DNA of 64,000 bases from Alphaproteobacteria bacterium (lineage in GTDB: Bacteria > Pseudomonadota > Alphaproteobacteria > Micavibrionales > UBA2020). Below the pieces are notes generated by a model. That model had not been told where the DNA came from. It ran no database searches and saw nothing but the letters and a program-made list of their open reading frames with translations. The translations under genes and the position numbers were made by a program. Below are positions 1 to 9,079 of the stretch, in pieces (the first letter of the stretch is position 1; every line of letters starts with the position of its first letter). Location: contig WGNE01000016.1 in NCBI GenBank assembly GCA_016124645.1, positions 1 through 64,000 on the forward strand. Reading direction: 5' to 3'.

Positions 1-654
1 GATGCGGACTTTTTCCGGCCAGCCGTCCATGGTCTTCAGCGCGTCCAGCAGCTCGTCCGCGAATTCGGTAATCTTGAGGAACCATTGGGTGAGCTTGCGC
101 CGCTCGACGATGGCGCCCGAACGCCAGCCGCGCCCGTCCACCACCTGCTCGTTCGCCAGCACGGTGTTCTCGACGGGGTCCCAGTTCACGAAGGCCTCTT
201 TTTGGTAGGCAAGGCCGTTTTCGAGGAAGTCGAGGAAGAATTTCTGCTCATGGCGGTAATATTCCGGCCCGCAGGTCGCGACTTCGCGCGACCAGTCGAT
301 GGCGAGGCCCATCATGTTCATCTGGTCCTTCATGACCTCGATGTTCTGGTAGGTCCATTTGGCGGGGTGGGTCTGGTTCTCGATCGCCGCGTTCTCCGCG
401 GGCAGGCCGAAGGCGTCCCAGCCCATGGGGTTCAGCACGTTGAAACCCTGCGCCCGCTTGAAGCGCGCCACCACGTCCGACAGCGTATAGTTGCGCACAT
501 GGCCCATGTGCAGCCGGCCGGAGGGATAGGGGAACATCGCCAGCGCGTAGAACTTCTTTTTCGAAGGGTCCTCGGCAACCTCGAAACAGCGCTCCTCGCG
601 CCATTTTTGCTGCCAGCGGCTTTCGGTTTCCTTGACGTTGTAACGGTCCTGCAT
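1..654 (-). CDS. leuS: Leucine-tRNA ligase, N-terminal part (cut by window edge)
   Basis: Class I aminoacyl-tRNA synthetase that charges tRNA-Leu in the cytoplasm. The visible 218 codons give the N-terminus and the first part of the Rossmann catalytic domain. The HIGH signature appears as HMGH at residues 49-52, after FPYPSGRL, and is followed by the LeuRS-typical [16 protein letters not shown] block. The start is the ATG at 654; an ATG at 667 is in another frame. The rest of the catalytic domain, the editing domain and KMSKS lie beyond position 1. The DUF3576 lipoprotein lies upstream on the same strand, as in many alphaproteobacteria, but a 265-nt gap full of palindromic repeats separates them. 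Identification is certain; the gene is incomplete only because of the window edge. Confidence 0.97.
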   Translation of the reverse strand, partial: MQDRYNVKETESRWQQKWREERCFEVAEDPSKKKFYALAMFPYPSGRLHMGHVRNYTLSDVVARFKRAQGFNVLNPMGWDAFGLPAENAAIENQTHPAKWTYQNIEVMKDQMNMMGLAIDWSREVATCGPEYYRHEQKFFLDFLENGLAYQKEAFVNWDPVENTVLANEQVVDGRGWRSGAIVERRKLTQWFLKITEFADELLDALKTMDGWPEKVRI

Positions 655-780
655 GTCGGCCTGCCATACTATATATATACGGCGGAAAAATTCCCGCCGG
701 GTTTCACGGAATAAGCGGGGGTCAGTCTAGCAGGCCGCGCGGCGGGCGCAAAGCCCTGCGGGGCGTGATTCAGGCAAAAG

Positions 781-808
781 CGTCATTCCCGCTTTCGCGG
801 GAATGACG
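781..808. repeat. Palindromic intergenic repeat (REP-like, family A)
   Basis: Perfect hairpin: arms CGTCATTCCCGC and GCGGGAATGACG around a TTTC loop. The same stem recurs in the composite repeats at 13386-13464 and 22656-22738. It lies between the DUF3576 lipoprotein gene and leuS. Confidence 0.85.
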
Positions 809-851
809 GGAGAACGAAGATATTTGGTGAGGCAGGGGGTTATACGGCTAA

Positions 852-899
852 CCCTCTCCCCCGCCCTCTCCCGTCTGCGGGAGAGGGTCAGGGAGAGGG
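852..899. repeat. Palindromic intergenic repeat (family B, half copy)
   Basis: CCCTCTCCC and GGGAGAGGG arms form nested hairpins. It matches the ends of the full 128-131 bp elements at 3403-3530 and 50773-50903. It sits just downstream of the DUF3576 stop codon and may also act as a transcript end. Confidence 0.8.
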
Positions 900-919
900 A
901 AAACTTTAAAGAGGGATTT

Positions 920-1489
920 TTATTCGCCCAGCGGCCCGGCCTGCGCCACCCGCAGCTCGCGCGCGCGGGTCAGGATGGCGTTTTCGATATCCGTCGCCAT
1001 TTGGGTGGGCACCTTGTCGTCGTGCCAGCCGCCGGTCTTGTCCTTGCTTTGCTTGAAGACGGCCACGCGCACGCCGTCGGCGCGCAGGTGGCGGTCGAGG
1101 ATATAGACGTTGACCTTGAAGCGTTCGCCCAGCTGGTCGGGGTTTTCATACCAGTCGGTCAGGATGACGCCGCCGAAGGGGTCGGCCTGCGCGATGGGCA
1201 TGAAGGAAACGGTATCGAGCGAAGCGCGCCACAGGAAGCTGTTGACGCCGATGCCCGCCGCGCCCGCGCCCTTGTCTTCGTCGTCGCGGCCGAAAAGCTT
1301 GTCGCCCAGCGTCTTGCCCTCGCCCCATACGGTGTCGGGCTTCTGGTCGCTGTAAAGGATTTTATCCGTGCCGTGCTGGCGGGTCGGGTAGCTGGCCTCT
1401 TTCTTGATCTTTTCGCCGCAGGCGCCCAGCGAAAGCGCGACGGCGCAAAGCAGCAGGGCGGAAAGGGTGGCGCGGAACATGTTCTTCAT
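920..1489 (-). CDS. DUF3576 domain-containing lipoprotein
   Basis: 189-residue predicted lipoprotein. A signal peptide of about 23 residues ends in the lipobox LGAC with Cys24 as the lipidation site. The mature part carries the pattern of the alphaproteobacterial DUF3576 family: a WRASLDTVSFMPIAQADPFGG core followed by ILTDWY. No enzymatic motif is visible and the family function is unknown; its usual place next to leuS and lptE-type genes suggests an envelope role (inference). The ATG at 1489 is preceded by AGAGG at a good distance. The region upstream to the divergent porin is 533 nt. Confidence 0.85.
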   Translation of the reverse strand: MKNMFRATLSALLLCAVALSLGACGEKIKKEASYPTRQHGTDKILYSDQKPDTVWGEGKTLGDKLFGRDDEDKGAGAAGIGVNSFLWRASLDTVSFMPIAQADPFGGVILTDWYENPDQLGERFKVNVYILDRHLRADGVRVAVFKQSKDKTGGWHDDKVPTQMATDIENAILTRARELRVAQAGPLGE

Positions 1490-2022
1490 TTTTCCAGACC
1501 TCTTGTGAAAGGCTTTTTTTGACGGTTGTTTTTATTGTTGCCGTGTTCTGGTGTAGCACGGCGCGGGGGTTGCCGACAACGGTGAAGAGCCGCGAAAACG
1601 CGATGCGGCGGCGGCGTTTTTCCTGAGTCGCCCGGGGCGCTTCGCGGGGCGGAATCCGCCGGTTCGCGGCAAAAACACGCCGTTATTATGTTTATAGAAA
1701 CAATATGGTAAAATGAAGAGGCTTCCCGCCTTCCGCAATCCGCCGAAACCCGAGGAAAACCGCCAAAAAATGAAAACCGCGCCGCAGGACATATCGCCGG
1801 AAACGGGAATATTACGAAAAAACGCTGTTGCACGGGCGCAACACACGGCCCCGTTTGTCGCGCCAAAGGCCCCGCCATCGTTGACCGATGAGGCGTTTCG
1901 AAGTTATTTCTCAATGTGTAACGGCGTCTTTCGTCCATTCCGGGCGGTCGCCTGTATCAAGAACGCCTCAAGGACAAGCGGCATGGCCGTCAAAAATCCG
2001 GGGCAATTTGGAGGAAGATAGA
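1490..2022. other. Long divergent intergenic region upstream of the porin
   Basis: No convincing gene: the short open frames here lack ribosome-binding sites and coding character. It must hold promoters for the DUF3576 gene (minus) and the porin (plus). An AT-rich patch at 1680-1714 includes TAAAAT at 1709-1714, a possible -10 box. If that drives the porin, its 5' leader would be about 300 nt. No good -35 partner is visible. Confidence 0.5.
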
Positions 2023-3246
2023 ATGAAAAAAGTACTTCTCGCAGGTACGGCTATCGTGGGCGCAGCTTTCGTTGCATCCCCCGCGCATGCTGACGGCCTG
2101 AAACTGGACCTCGGTGGCTACTTCCGTGGCTACGCGGTCTATTCGGACAACGACGAGCAAACCGGTAGCTCTGATCGCAACTTCGACTTCAAAAAAGACG
2201 CCGAAGTTTCTTTCGGCGGTGAAACCACCACCGACAGCGGCCTGACCGTTGGTGTCCACAGCGAACTGAAATTGGGTTCCTATGACTACACGAACGCTTC
2301 GGTGTTCAACCCCGCCAACGCAGTCTTCTCGGCGCCTGGAACAAGCTACTCCGGCGCGAACACCAGCGCTTCCAACAGCCAGACGGATGAAGCTTACGCT
2401 TACTTCTCCGGCGGCTGGGGCCGCGTGAACTTCGGTCAGGAAGACGGCGCAGCTTACCTGCTGCAAGTTGCCGCTCCCTCGGCTGACAGCAACGTCGATG
2501 GCCTGCGCGTTTCGGTTCAGTCCTTCGACACCAAGCAGTGGACCAGCATCACCACGCTGTCCAACATCGTTCTGGGCTACGACAACGCTGACTTCCGTCA
2601 AGTTGATCGCATCACCTACCTGACGCCGAAATTCAACGGCTTCCAGGCAGGCCTGTCCTACGCACCCAAAGCCATCACCAGCGGCTGGAACTGGAGCACG
2701 GCTTCGGCTCCCTCCGACCTGGGTTCGACGACGGCTGCTGACTTCGAAAACCTCTGGGAACTGTCCGCACGTTGGGACGGCGAATTCCAGGGCTTCGGCA
2801 TCAGCGTCGGCGGTGGCTATGCAGACGCATCGACCATCAAGGACACCGGTACCGGCACCATGGGTTCCGACGACCTGCAGACCTGGGATGCAGGCCTGAA
2901 CGTCGCGTTCCAAGGCTTCAGCCTCGGTGCTGCATACAAGCAAACCAACACGGCTGTTGACAACAACGGCGACATCAAGACTTGGGTTGTCGGCGCTGGC
3001 TGGGATAACGGTCCCTACCACGTTGGCGCAAGCTGGATGAACATGGATCTGGACTCGAACGTTTACGGTATCGGCTTTGCTGATAGCGTGAAGCTGAACC
3101 GCTACACGGTTGGCGGCGGTTACACCTTCGGCCCCGGCATGACCTTCCGCGGCGCTGTTGGCGTTCTTGACGTTGACAACGGTACGGACACGACGCCGGA
3201 ACCCAACCAGTACGAAGTTACTGTTGGTACCGACATCAACTTCTAA
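2023..3246 (+). CDS. Outer-membrane porin (general porin family)
   Basis: 407-residue beta-barrel porin for passive diffusion across the outer membrane. A Sec signal peptide ends in SPAHA, with cleavage before DG at about residue 24. The mature protein opens with KLDLGGYFRGYA, then alternating amphipathic strands such as VSFGGETTTDSGLTVGVH and WGRVNFGQEDGA, and it ends in the aromatic terminal strand YEVTVGTDINF with C-terminal Phe, the BAM recognition feature. The start is fixed by GGAGG at 2010-2014; an open frame running upstream of it is non-coding. Codon use differs from the neighbours (many GCT, GTT and GGT codons), as expected for very high expression. A strong terminator follows. Confidence 0.93.
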   Translation: MKKVLLAGTAIVGAAFVASPAHADGLKLDLGGYFRGYAVYSDNDEQTGSSDRNFDFKKDAEVSFGGETTTDSGLTVGVHSELKLGSYDYTNASVFNPANAVFSAPGTSYSGANTSASNSQTDEAYAYFSGGWGRVNFGQEDGAAYLLQVAAPSADSNVDGLRVSVQSFDTKQWTSITTLSNIVLGYDNADFRQVDRITYLTPKFNGFQAGLSYAPKAITSGWNWSTASAPSDLGSTTAADFENLWELSARWDGEFQGFGISVGGGYADASTIKDTGTGTMGSDDLQTWDAGLNVAFQGFSLGAAYKQTNTAVDNNGDIKTWVVGAGWDNGPYHVGASWMNMDLDSNVYGIGFADSVKLNRYTVGGGYTFGPGMTFRGAVGVLDVDNGTDTTPEPNQYEVTVGTDINF

Positions 3247-3296
3247 TATCCGCCCGGTCTAACCACCGGACAGATATGTTGATAAAGAGGGGCGCC

Positions 3297-3320
3297 CCGC
3301 CAAGGGGCGCCCTTTCTTTT
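3297..3320 (+). terminator. Rho-independent terminator of the porin gene
   Basis: A 9-bp stem, GGGCGCCCC with GGGGCGCCC around a short GCCAA loop, is followed by TTTCTTTT. It lies about 50 nt after the porin stop codon. Its right arm and T-run are also the first unit of the tandem repeat that follows. Confidence 0.8.
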
Positions 3321-3391
3321 GGGCGTCCCTCATCAAAAACATGCGCCCTTTCTTTTGCGCCCCTCATACAAAAACATGCGCCCTTTCTTTT
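3307..3391 (+). repeat. Three-copy 35-36 bp tandem repeat downstream of the porin
   Basis: The core GCGCCCTTTCTTTT recurs at 3307-3320, 3343-3356 and 3378-3391, separated by near-identical CCCTCATxxAAAAACAT segments. The units look like duplications of the terminator's 3' half and T-run; only the first is part of a complete hairpin. There are no unique spacers, so this is not a CRISPR. Confidence 0.85.
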
Positions 3392-3402
3392 GGGGCTTTT
3401 AT

Positions 3403-3530
3403 CCCCTCTCCCTTCGGGAGAGGGTCAGGGAGAGGGGCGGGCCAAAGGCCCGCGAGACAGCTGGCAAACAAGATGCCTGACCGTTCCCGCTTTCCCTCTC
3501 CCCCCGCCCTCTCCCGCTTGCGGGAGAGGG
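3403..3530. repeat. Full-length MITE-like composite repeat (family B)
   Basis: 128-bp element bounded by inverted CCCTCTCC/GGGAGAGGG blocks of about 37 bp. Left block: hairpin CCCTCTCCC-TTC-GGGAGAGGG plus TCAGGGAGAGGGG. Right block: the inverse arrangement. Between them lies a small GGGCC-AAAGGCCCG hairpin. A second full copy is at 50773-50903 and half copies at 852-899 and 13521-13559. The rest of 3247-3760 holds no gene; the thiolase promoter is probably in the AT-richer part near 3640-3670. Confidence 0.8.
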
Positions 3531-3760
3531 AGCTGCGGGTCTTGCACGGTAAAGCCTTCAAATCCCTTTTGAAAAGCCGCGCGCCGCGCCGTATCATGTA
3601 GTGCCGCGCGATTCTCCGGTTGCTTTCGTCGCCCGGCATGATTAAATCAATAGCGAATATTTGTGCAGTGCCCCATGGCGTCCGTGACCATAAAGGCCTG
3701 CGCCCCCCGTGCGGCAGCCGCCGCCCCGTATAACAGCGTGTAACAGAAAAGGAATTTATT

Positions 3761-4954
3761 ATGTCCAACCAGCAAGATCCCATCGTCATCGTCGGCATGG
3801 CCCGCACCCCCATGGGGGCGTTTCAGGGCGAGCTGTCCGGCTTTTCCGCTTCCGACCTCGGGGAGGTCGCGATCAAGGGCGCGCTCGAGCGCTCGACCCT
3901 GAAGCCCGAGGACATCGACGACGTCATCATGGGCTGCGTCCTCTCGGCGGGGCAAGGCCAGGCGCCCGCGCGTCAGGCCGCCATCAAGGCGGGGCTGCCC
4001 GAATCCACCGGGGCCACCACGGTCAATAAGATGTGCGGCTCCGGCATGAAGGCCGTGATGTTCGCGCATGACAACATCCTCGCCGGCACCGCCTCCATCA
4101 TGGTCGCGGGCGGCATGGAAAGCATGACCAACGCCCCCTACCTGCTCGACAAGGCGCGCGGCGGCTACCGCATGGGCCACGGCCGCGTCATGGACCACAT
4201 GTTCCTCGACGGCCTCGAGGACGCCTACAACAAGGGCACCCTGATGGGCGTCTATGCCGACCAGACCGCGACCAAGTGCCAGCTGACCCGCGAGGATCAG
4301 GACAATTTCGCGCTGGCGTCGCTGACCCGCGCGCAGGACGCGACCAAGAAAGGCGATTTCACCGGCGAGATCGTGCCGGTCACCGTCAAGAGCCGCAAGG
4401 GCGAAACCGTGGTGAGCGAGGACGAAGGCCCGAAGCGCGCCATGCCGGAAAAAATTCCGCAACTCAAACCCGCCTTCACGCCCGACGGCACGGTGACGGC
4501 GGCCAACGCCAGCTCCATCTCCGACGGCGCGGCCGCGCTGGTGCTGATGCGCAAGTCCGAGGCCGAAAAGCGCGGCCTGAAGGTGCTGGCCGAGATCAAG
4601 GCCCACGCCACCCACGCGCAGACCCCGGCGGAATTCACGCTGGCCCCCATCGGCGCCACCAAGAAGGTGCTGGAAAAAGCGGGCTGGGCGGCGAAAGACG
4701 TCGATCTCTTCGAAATCAACGAGGCTTTCGCCGTCGTCACGCTGGCGGCGATGAAGGAACTGAACCTGCCGCATGACAAGGTCAACGTCAATGGCGGCGC
4801 CTGCGCCCTCGGCCATCCCATCGGCGCTTCGGGCGCGCGCATCCTCGTCACCCTGCTGGCGGCGATGGAAAAGCGCGGCGTGACGCGCGGCGTCGCCTCG
4901 CTCTGCATCGGCGGCGGCGAAGGCACGGCGGTCGCGCTGGAAAGGGCCGCATAA
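3761..4954 (+). CDS. Acetyl-CoA acetyltransferase (biosynthetic-type thiolase)
   Basis: 397-residue thiolase interconverting two acetyl-CoA with acetoacetyl-CoA plus CoA. All catalytic elements are present: nucleophile Cys92 in NKMCGSGMKAV, His352 in GGACALGHPIGASGAR, and the acid/base Cys382 in SLCIGGGEGTA. The length is typical of the AtoB/PhaA group. AAAGGA sits about 8 nt before the ATG. No phaB or phaC lies alongside, so a polyhydroxybutyrate role cannot be claimed; ketone-body or leucine degradation (with the acyl-CoA dehydrogenase at 20809-22035) is equally possible. A TTG-started PBP gene follows after 6 nt. Confidence 0.95.
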   Translation: MSNQQDPIVIVGMARTPMGAFQGELSGFSASDLGEVAIKGALERSTLKPEDIDDVIMGCVLSAGQGQAPARQAAIKAGLPESTGATTVNKMCGSGMKAVMFAHDNILAGTASIMVAGGMESMTNAPYLLDKARGGYRMGHGRVMDHMFLDGLEDAYNKGTLMGVYADQTATKCQLTREDQDNFALASLTRAQDATKKGDFTGEIVPVTVKSRKGETVVSEDEGPKRAMPEKIPQLKPAFTPDGTVTAANASSISDGAAALVLMRKSEAEKRGLKVLAEIKAHATHAQTPAEFTLAPIGATKKVLEKAGWAAKDVDLFEINEAFAVVTLAAMKELNLPHDKVNVNGGACALGHPIGASGARILVTLLAAMEKRGVTRGVASLCIGGGEGTAVALERAA

Positions 4955-4960
4955 AAGGCC

Positions 4961-6982
4961 TTGGCACCGCGCAAGAAGAAAACCACGAACAAGAAGAAGA
5001 CCGGAAGAAGCCGCGCCGCGCCCAAAAGCGCGGGCGGCTCTTCCTCTTTCCTCGGCGCGTTTTTCGGGCGCGTCTTCCGCTTCCTCTTCGTGCTGGGTCT
5101 TCTGGCGGGGCTTGCGCTCACCGCTTTCGTCGGCTGGTGCGCCTGGGGGCTGCCGAACGCCGACCAGGTCAACCCGGTCGATGCGCAGCCCAGCATCACC
5201 ATCCTCGCCGACGACGGCAGCGTGGTCGCGCGCTACGGCGGGCTGACGGGCAACCTCGTGGACGTGAAGAAGCTTCCGCCCTATGTCTCGCAAGCCGTGC
5301 TGGCGATCGAGGACAGGCGGTTCTACGAGCATTTCGGCATCGACCCCTTGGGCCTCGCGCGGGCCATGTGGGTGAACATCCGCGCGCGCCACTGGGTGCA
5401 GGGCGGTTCCACCATCACCCAGCAGCTGGCGAAAAACCTTTTCCTCACGCCGGACAAGACCCTGCGCCGCAAGGTGCAGGAAGCGCTGCTCGCGCTCTGG
5501 ATCGAGCATAAATTCACCAAGGCGCAAATTCTTTCCGCCTACCTCAACCGCGTCTATTACGGCGCGGGGGCTTACGGGGTGGACGCCGCCGCGCGCACCT
5601 ATTTCGGCAAGCCGGCGCATGACCTTTCCATCTGGGAAAGCGCGGTGCTGGCGGGGCTTTTGAAGGCGCCCTCGCGCTATTCGCCGGCCTCCAACCCCAA
5701 GCTGGCCGCCGCGCGCGCCAAGACCGTCATCAAGACCATGCGCGAGGCGGGGTTCATCTCCGCCCAGCAGGAAAAGCAGGAGATGCGCCACAAAACGATC
5801 GCGGTCACCGGCAGTTCCGAATCCGACATCGGGCATTATTTCGCCGACTGGGTCATCGACCAGATCGACAGCTACGTCACCAACAACGACCGCGACCTCG
5901 TCATCCGCACCACCTTCGACCCGCAGCTGCAAACGCTGGCGGAACAGAAGGAGAAGGCACTTTTCGCCAAGATGGACAAGCGCGACAAATCGGCGCAGAT
6001 CGCGCTCGTCACCCTGTCCAAGGACGGCGCGGTGCTGGCGATGATCGGCGGGCGCGACTACGCGAAAAGCCAGTTCAACCGCGCGACGCAGGCCATGCGC
6101 CAGCCCGGTTCCTCCTTCAAGCCCTTCGTCTATCTCGCCGCGCTGGAATCGGGCTATACGCCGAACGACATGCTGCTCGACGCGCCCTTCACCGAAGGCA
6201 AGTACCGGCCCGAAAATTACGACCACGAATACATGGGCGCGGTGAGCCTGACGCAGGCGCTGGCCCATTCGCTCAATACCGCCACGGTGCGGCTGCTGCA
6301 AAGCGTGGGCATTCCGCGGCTGATGGACGTGACGCGCAGGCTCGGCTTTTCCCATGCCTTCAAGCCCGAGCTTTCGACGGGTCTGGGCGCGAGCGAGGCG
6401 AATTTGCTGGAGATGACAAACGCCTACGCCACGATCGCCAACGGCGGCTATGCCGTCTGGCCCTATGCCGTGCTCTCGATCGAGGACAAGAACGGCTCCG
6501 TCCTCTACCAGCGCGACCACATGCAGCACGAGCGGGTGTTCTCCCCGCGCGACATCGCGAACCTCGACGGCATGATGGTGCAGGTCATCGCGCAGGGAAC
6601 GGGGCAGGCGGCGCAGCTTTCAAAAGGCCATACCGCGGGCAAGACCGGCACCTCGCAGGATTACCGCGACGCGTGGTTCATCGGCTATACCAATACGCTG
6701 GTGACGGGCGTCTGGATGGGCAAGGACGACGACACGCCCATGCGCTGCGTGACGGGCGGAAAATACCCCGCGCGGCTCTGGCACGACTACATGAACGAGG
6801 CCATCGACGTCACCCTGCCGCCGCAGCCTTCCTTCATGCCCTATGGCGACAGCGGGGACAGCTTTTCGAAGATGCTGGGACGCTGGTCCGAGGGCGATTT
6901 TTCCGGTCCGCACAACAGCGGCGGCGGCATCAACCTGCGCGAGTTCAAGGGCAGCACCGCGCCGCCGCAGTACAACAGGTAA
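4961..6982 (+). CDS. Class A penicillin-binding protein (PBP1A family)
   Basis: 673-residue bifunctional peptidoglycan synthase: glycosyltransferase plus DD-transpeptidase, anchored in the inner membrane. A very basic cytoplasmic N-terminus rich in Lys/Arg precedes one membrane segment at about residues 38-60. The GT51 domain follows, with Glu117 in AIEDRRFYEHFG and the GGSTITQQLAKN motif. The transpeptidase has all three motifs: SSFK at 384-387, SLN at 437-439 and KTG at 561-563. The start is TTG at 4961, 6 nt after the thiolase stop. No ATG fits better without losing the basic N-terminus. The thiolase pairing looks fortuitous. Confidence 0.93.
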   Translation: MAPRKKKTTNKKKTGRSRAAPKSAGGSSSFLGAFFGRVFRFLFVLGLLAGLALTAFVGWCAWGLPNADQVNPVDAQPSITILADDGSVVARYGGLTGNLVDVKKLPPYVSQAVLAIEDRRFYEHFGIDPLGLARAMWVNIRARHWVQGGSTITQQLAKNLFLTPDKTLRRKVQEALLALWIEHKFTKAQILSAYLNRVYYGAGAYGVDAAARTYFGKPAHDLSIWESAVLAGLLKAPSRYSPASNPKLAAARAKTVIKTMREAGFISAQQEKQEMRHKTIAVTGSSESDIGHYFADWVIDQIDSYVTNNDRDLVIRTTFDPQLQTLAEQKEKALFAKMDKRDKSAQIALVTLSKDGAVLAMIGGRDYAKSQFNRATQAMRQPGSSFKPFVYLAALESGYTPNDMLLDAPFTEGKYRPENYDHEYMGAVSLTQALAHSLNTATVRLLQSVGIPRLMDVTRRLGFSHAFKPELSTGLGASEANLLEMTNAYATIANGGYAVWPYAVLSIEDKNGSVLYQRDHMQHERVFSPRDIANLDGMMVQVIAQGTGQAAQLSKGHTAGKTGTSQDYRDAWFIGYTNTLVTGVWMGKDDDTPMRCVTGGKYPARLWHDYMNEAIDVTLPPQPSFMPYGDSGDSFSKMLGRWSEGDFSGPHNSGGGINLREFKGSTAPPQYNR

Positions 6983-6997
6983 TATAAAAGGTGATCG

Positions 6998-7411
6998 TTA
7001 CGCCCTGTGGCGTCTGCGGCGCGGGGGTTGGCGCGCCGGGCGTTTTTGCGGCGGCGGCGCGTTTTCTTTCCACTGCGCGACCAGTTCGGCCTGCTGCGGG
7101 GTGAGCCCCGCGATGTTCCAGCTGGGCGCGGGCTTGCTGTTCTCGATCGCGGAAACGAAGGCCTGCGGGAAAGACTCTTTGCCCGCGCGAAGGCCGCTGT
7201 CCACCAGCGTCTTCGCCACCGTCTCGGGCGGCGCGCCGGTTTTTTGCCCGGTGAGGACGATGGCGTGATAAACGCGCTGCTGCGTATCGCTCTCGCGCCG
7301 CGACTGGAAGGCATGCATGAATTCCGCGTGGAAGTGGCGGGTCAGCGTGTCGGCGGTGGCGGCAAGGACGGGCAGGGAGAAATCTTCTTGTCCGGGTGAA
7401 AGAAGCTTCAT
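6998..7411 (-). CDS. Orphan protein with basic C-terminal tail
   Basis: 137 residues, convergent with the PBP gene. Residues 1-110 look globular and helical, with a Gln/Arg-rich segment and a repeated-looking LTPQQAELVAQW helix. The last 25 residues are Pro/Arg-rich (PPRRRRHRA) and likely disordered. No recognised domain and no signal peptide. A short Pro/Lys/Arg tail like this is shared with several other orphans in the window. Coding status is supported by its clean placement between two genes and by a GGAGG-type site upstream of the ATG. Confidence 0.65.
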   Translation of the reverse strand: MKLLSPGQEDFSLPVLAATADTLTRHFHAEFMHAFQSRRESDTQQRVYHAIVLTGQKTGAPPETVAKTLVDSGLRAGKESFPQAFVSAIENSKPAPSWNIAGLTPQQAELVAQWKENAPPPQKRPARQPPRRRRHRA

Positions 7412-7570
7412 GGCGCGGGCCTCCTGTGCTGCGTTGAGACGGGTTAAAGCCGGTCAGGTGCAGGCCGGGCATGTCATCCCCGGGCCAGAGTCCATGATGC
7501 GCCCGAACAGGCTAACATTCCCTTAACGAAAACCTATTCAGGAAGAAAAAACAGCGGGTTAGCGGTGAAT

Positions 7571-8053
7571 TCAGGCGGAATCGTCACCCGTTTGATACAG
7601 TTCGGCTTCCTCTGGCAGCGTGTCGCCCTTGGGGATGCCGGCGCGGGCCAGCGCGTCCACCCGCTCGTTCTCCGCATGGCCGGAATGGCCCTTGATCCAG
7701 ACCCAGTCGATCTTGTGCAGGGGCAAAAGCTCGTCCAGCTTCTGCCAGAGATCCTGATTTTTCACCGGCTTCTTGGTCGATGTCTTCCAGCCCTTGGCTT
7801 TCCAGCCCGCAAGGTATTTCGTCACCCCGTCCATCACGTATTTGCTGTCCGTGTGCACCGTGACGTGGCAGGGCGGGGCGATGGCGGACAGCCCTTCGAT
7901 CACCGCCTGCATTTCCATGCGGTTGTTGGTGGTGGCCTCGTCCCCGCCGGAAAGCTCTTTTTCATGCGCGCCGTAGCGCAGCAGCGCGCCCCAGCCGCCG
8001 GGGCCGGGGTTGCCGGAACACGCGCCGTCGGTGAAAAGGTCCACGCGCTTCAT
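7571..8053 (-). CDS. rnhA: Ribonuclease HI
   Basis: 160-residue RNase HI that cleaves RNA in RNA-DNA hybrids. The DEDD active site is visible: Asp9 in [16 protein letters not shown], Glu in NNRMEMQAV, Asp in HTDSKYV, and Asp in NERVDALA, with GHSGHAEN preceding it. Its ATG (8051-8053) overlaps the TGA of thrB (8050-8052), indicating translational coupling. The same frame stays open upstream, but the overlap and the family length fix the start at 8053. Confidence 0.97.
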   Translation of the reverse strand: MKRVDLFTDGACSGNPGPGGWGALLRYGAHEKELSGGDEATTNNRMEMQAVIEGLSAIAPPCHVTVHTDSKYVMDGVTKYLAGWKAKGWKTSTKKPVKNQDLWQKLDELLPLHKIDWVWIKGHSGHAENERVDALARAGIPKGDTLPEEAELYQTGDDSA

Positions 8054-9033
8054 GCCGGTTCCTCCACCCCGTAGTCCGCGGCGAGACGCGCGTCCTGCGC
8101 GGCTTTCCGGTGGTAGCGCAGGATGCGCACGTGCTCCATCGGGTCCTTGGGCGTGACCATCGCGCCCTCGGCGGGGTTGAGCATGTCGTAAAGCCGTGTC
8201 GCGATGATGCGCATGGCCGCCGCGCGGCCGAAGAAGGGCAGGGCTTTTTTCTCCGCCGCGCTCAGGGGCCGCACTTCCTGGTACCCCTCGAAAAAGGCGC
8301 GGGCGCGCAGGCTGCTGAGATGCCCGTCCGCATCGAAGCACCAGGGGTTGAAGGTCAGCATCAGGTCATAGGCCAGCGTGTCCCAGCAGGCGAAGTAGAA
8401 GTCGATGACGCCCGAAAGATGCGCGTCCTTGAAAAACACGTTGTCCGGGAAGAGATCGGCATGGACCGCGCCGTGGGGCAGGTACTTGGGCCAGCTTTTT
8501 TTGAGATAGGCGAGCTCTTCCTCCAGCATCGCGGTCAGGCCTTGCTCCAGCGCGTCGGGTTTCGCGCCGCAGGCCTGCACGAGGCTTTGCCACGCGGGCA
8601 GGCCCATGCTGTTGTGACGCTTCATGGAAAAGCTTTGCCCCGCGATGTGCATGCGCGCCAGCACCCGCCCGACCTCGAGGCAATGGGCGGGCAGAATCTC
8701 GCGCGGCCATGCGCCCTCGAGGAAGGTGGTCAGCAGCGCGGACTTGCCCGCGACGTTGAAGATGGCGCCGCCCTTGCGCGCGGCCACGACGTCGGGGCAG
8801 GGGATGCCCTCCGCGCGCAGCCACGACATGAAGCCGGTGTAGAACGGCAGCTCTTCCGTCTTGGTGCGTTTTTCGATGAGGGTGAGGATGTATTTGCCCT
8901 TGGCGGTCACGACGAGGTAGTTGGTGTTCTCCACGCCTTCCGCGATGCCCTCGAAGGACACCAGCTTGCCGACGTCGAACTGCGCCAGCGCGTCTTTGAG
9001 GACGCTTTCCTCTATTTTGGTATAGACAGCCAT
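8050..9033 (-). CDS. thrB: Homoserine kinase (APH-fold, type II ThrB)
   Basis: 327-residue kinase of the aminoglycoside phosphotransferase fold, phosphorylating L-homoserine in threonine synthesis. Seen: the N-terminal ATP-binding lobe with [17 protein letters not shown], the Brenner-type catalytic loop [11 protein letters not shown], and the metal-binding [10 protein letters not shown]. This is the alphaproteobacterial ThrB type, unrelated to the GHMP-type enzyme of E. coli. It lies between the 9080-9622 orphan and rnhA and overlaps rnhA by ATGA. The ispH-thrB-rnhA order is common in alphaproteobacteria. Confidence 0.95.
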   Translation of the reverse strand: MAVYTKIEESVLKDALAQFDVGKLVSFEGIAEGVENTNYLVVTAKGKYILTLIEKRTKTEELPFYTGFMSWLRAEGIPCPDVVAARKGGAIFNVAGKSALLTTFLEGAWPREILPAHCLEVGRVLARMHIAGQSFSMKRHNSMGLPAWQSLVQACGAKPDALEQGLTAMLEEELAYLKKSWPKYLPHGAVHADLFPDNVFFKDAHLSGVIDFYFACWDTLAYDLMLTFNPWCFDADGHLSSLRARAFFEGYQEVRPLSAAEKKALPFFGRAAAMRIIATRLYDMLNPAEGAMVTPKDPMEHVRILRYHRKAAQDARLAADYGVEEPA

Positions 9034-9079
9034 TTTACCGGCTCAAGATTAGCCGAAAGCCGTTTTTCCCGCCAGTGCT

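Noticed and set aside
1713-2021. Open frame upstream of the porin
   Set aside because: No ribosome-binding site and no coding character; it ends at the porin start region.
3307-3391. Three regular repeats as a possible CRISPR
   Set aside because: The intervening segments are near identical, there are only three units, and no cas genes are present.
3647-6529. 960-codon open frame on the minus strand
   Set aside because: Opposite the thiolase and PBP genes, which have full catalytic motifs. The frame is His/Arg/Gly-rich as expected for an antisense shadow in GC-rich DNA.
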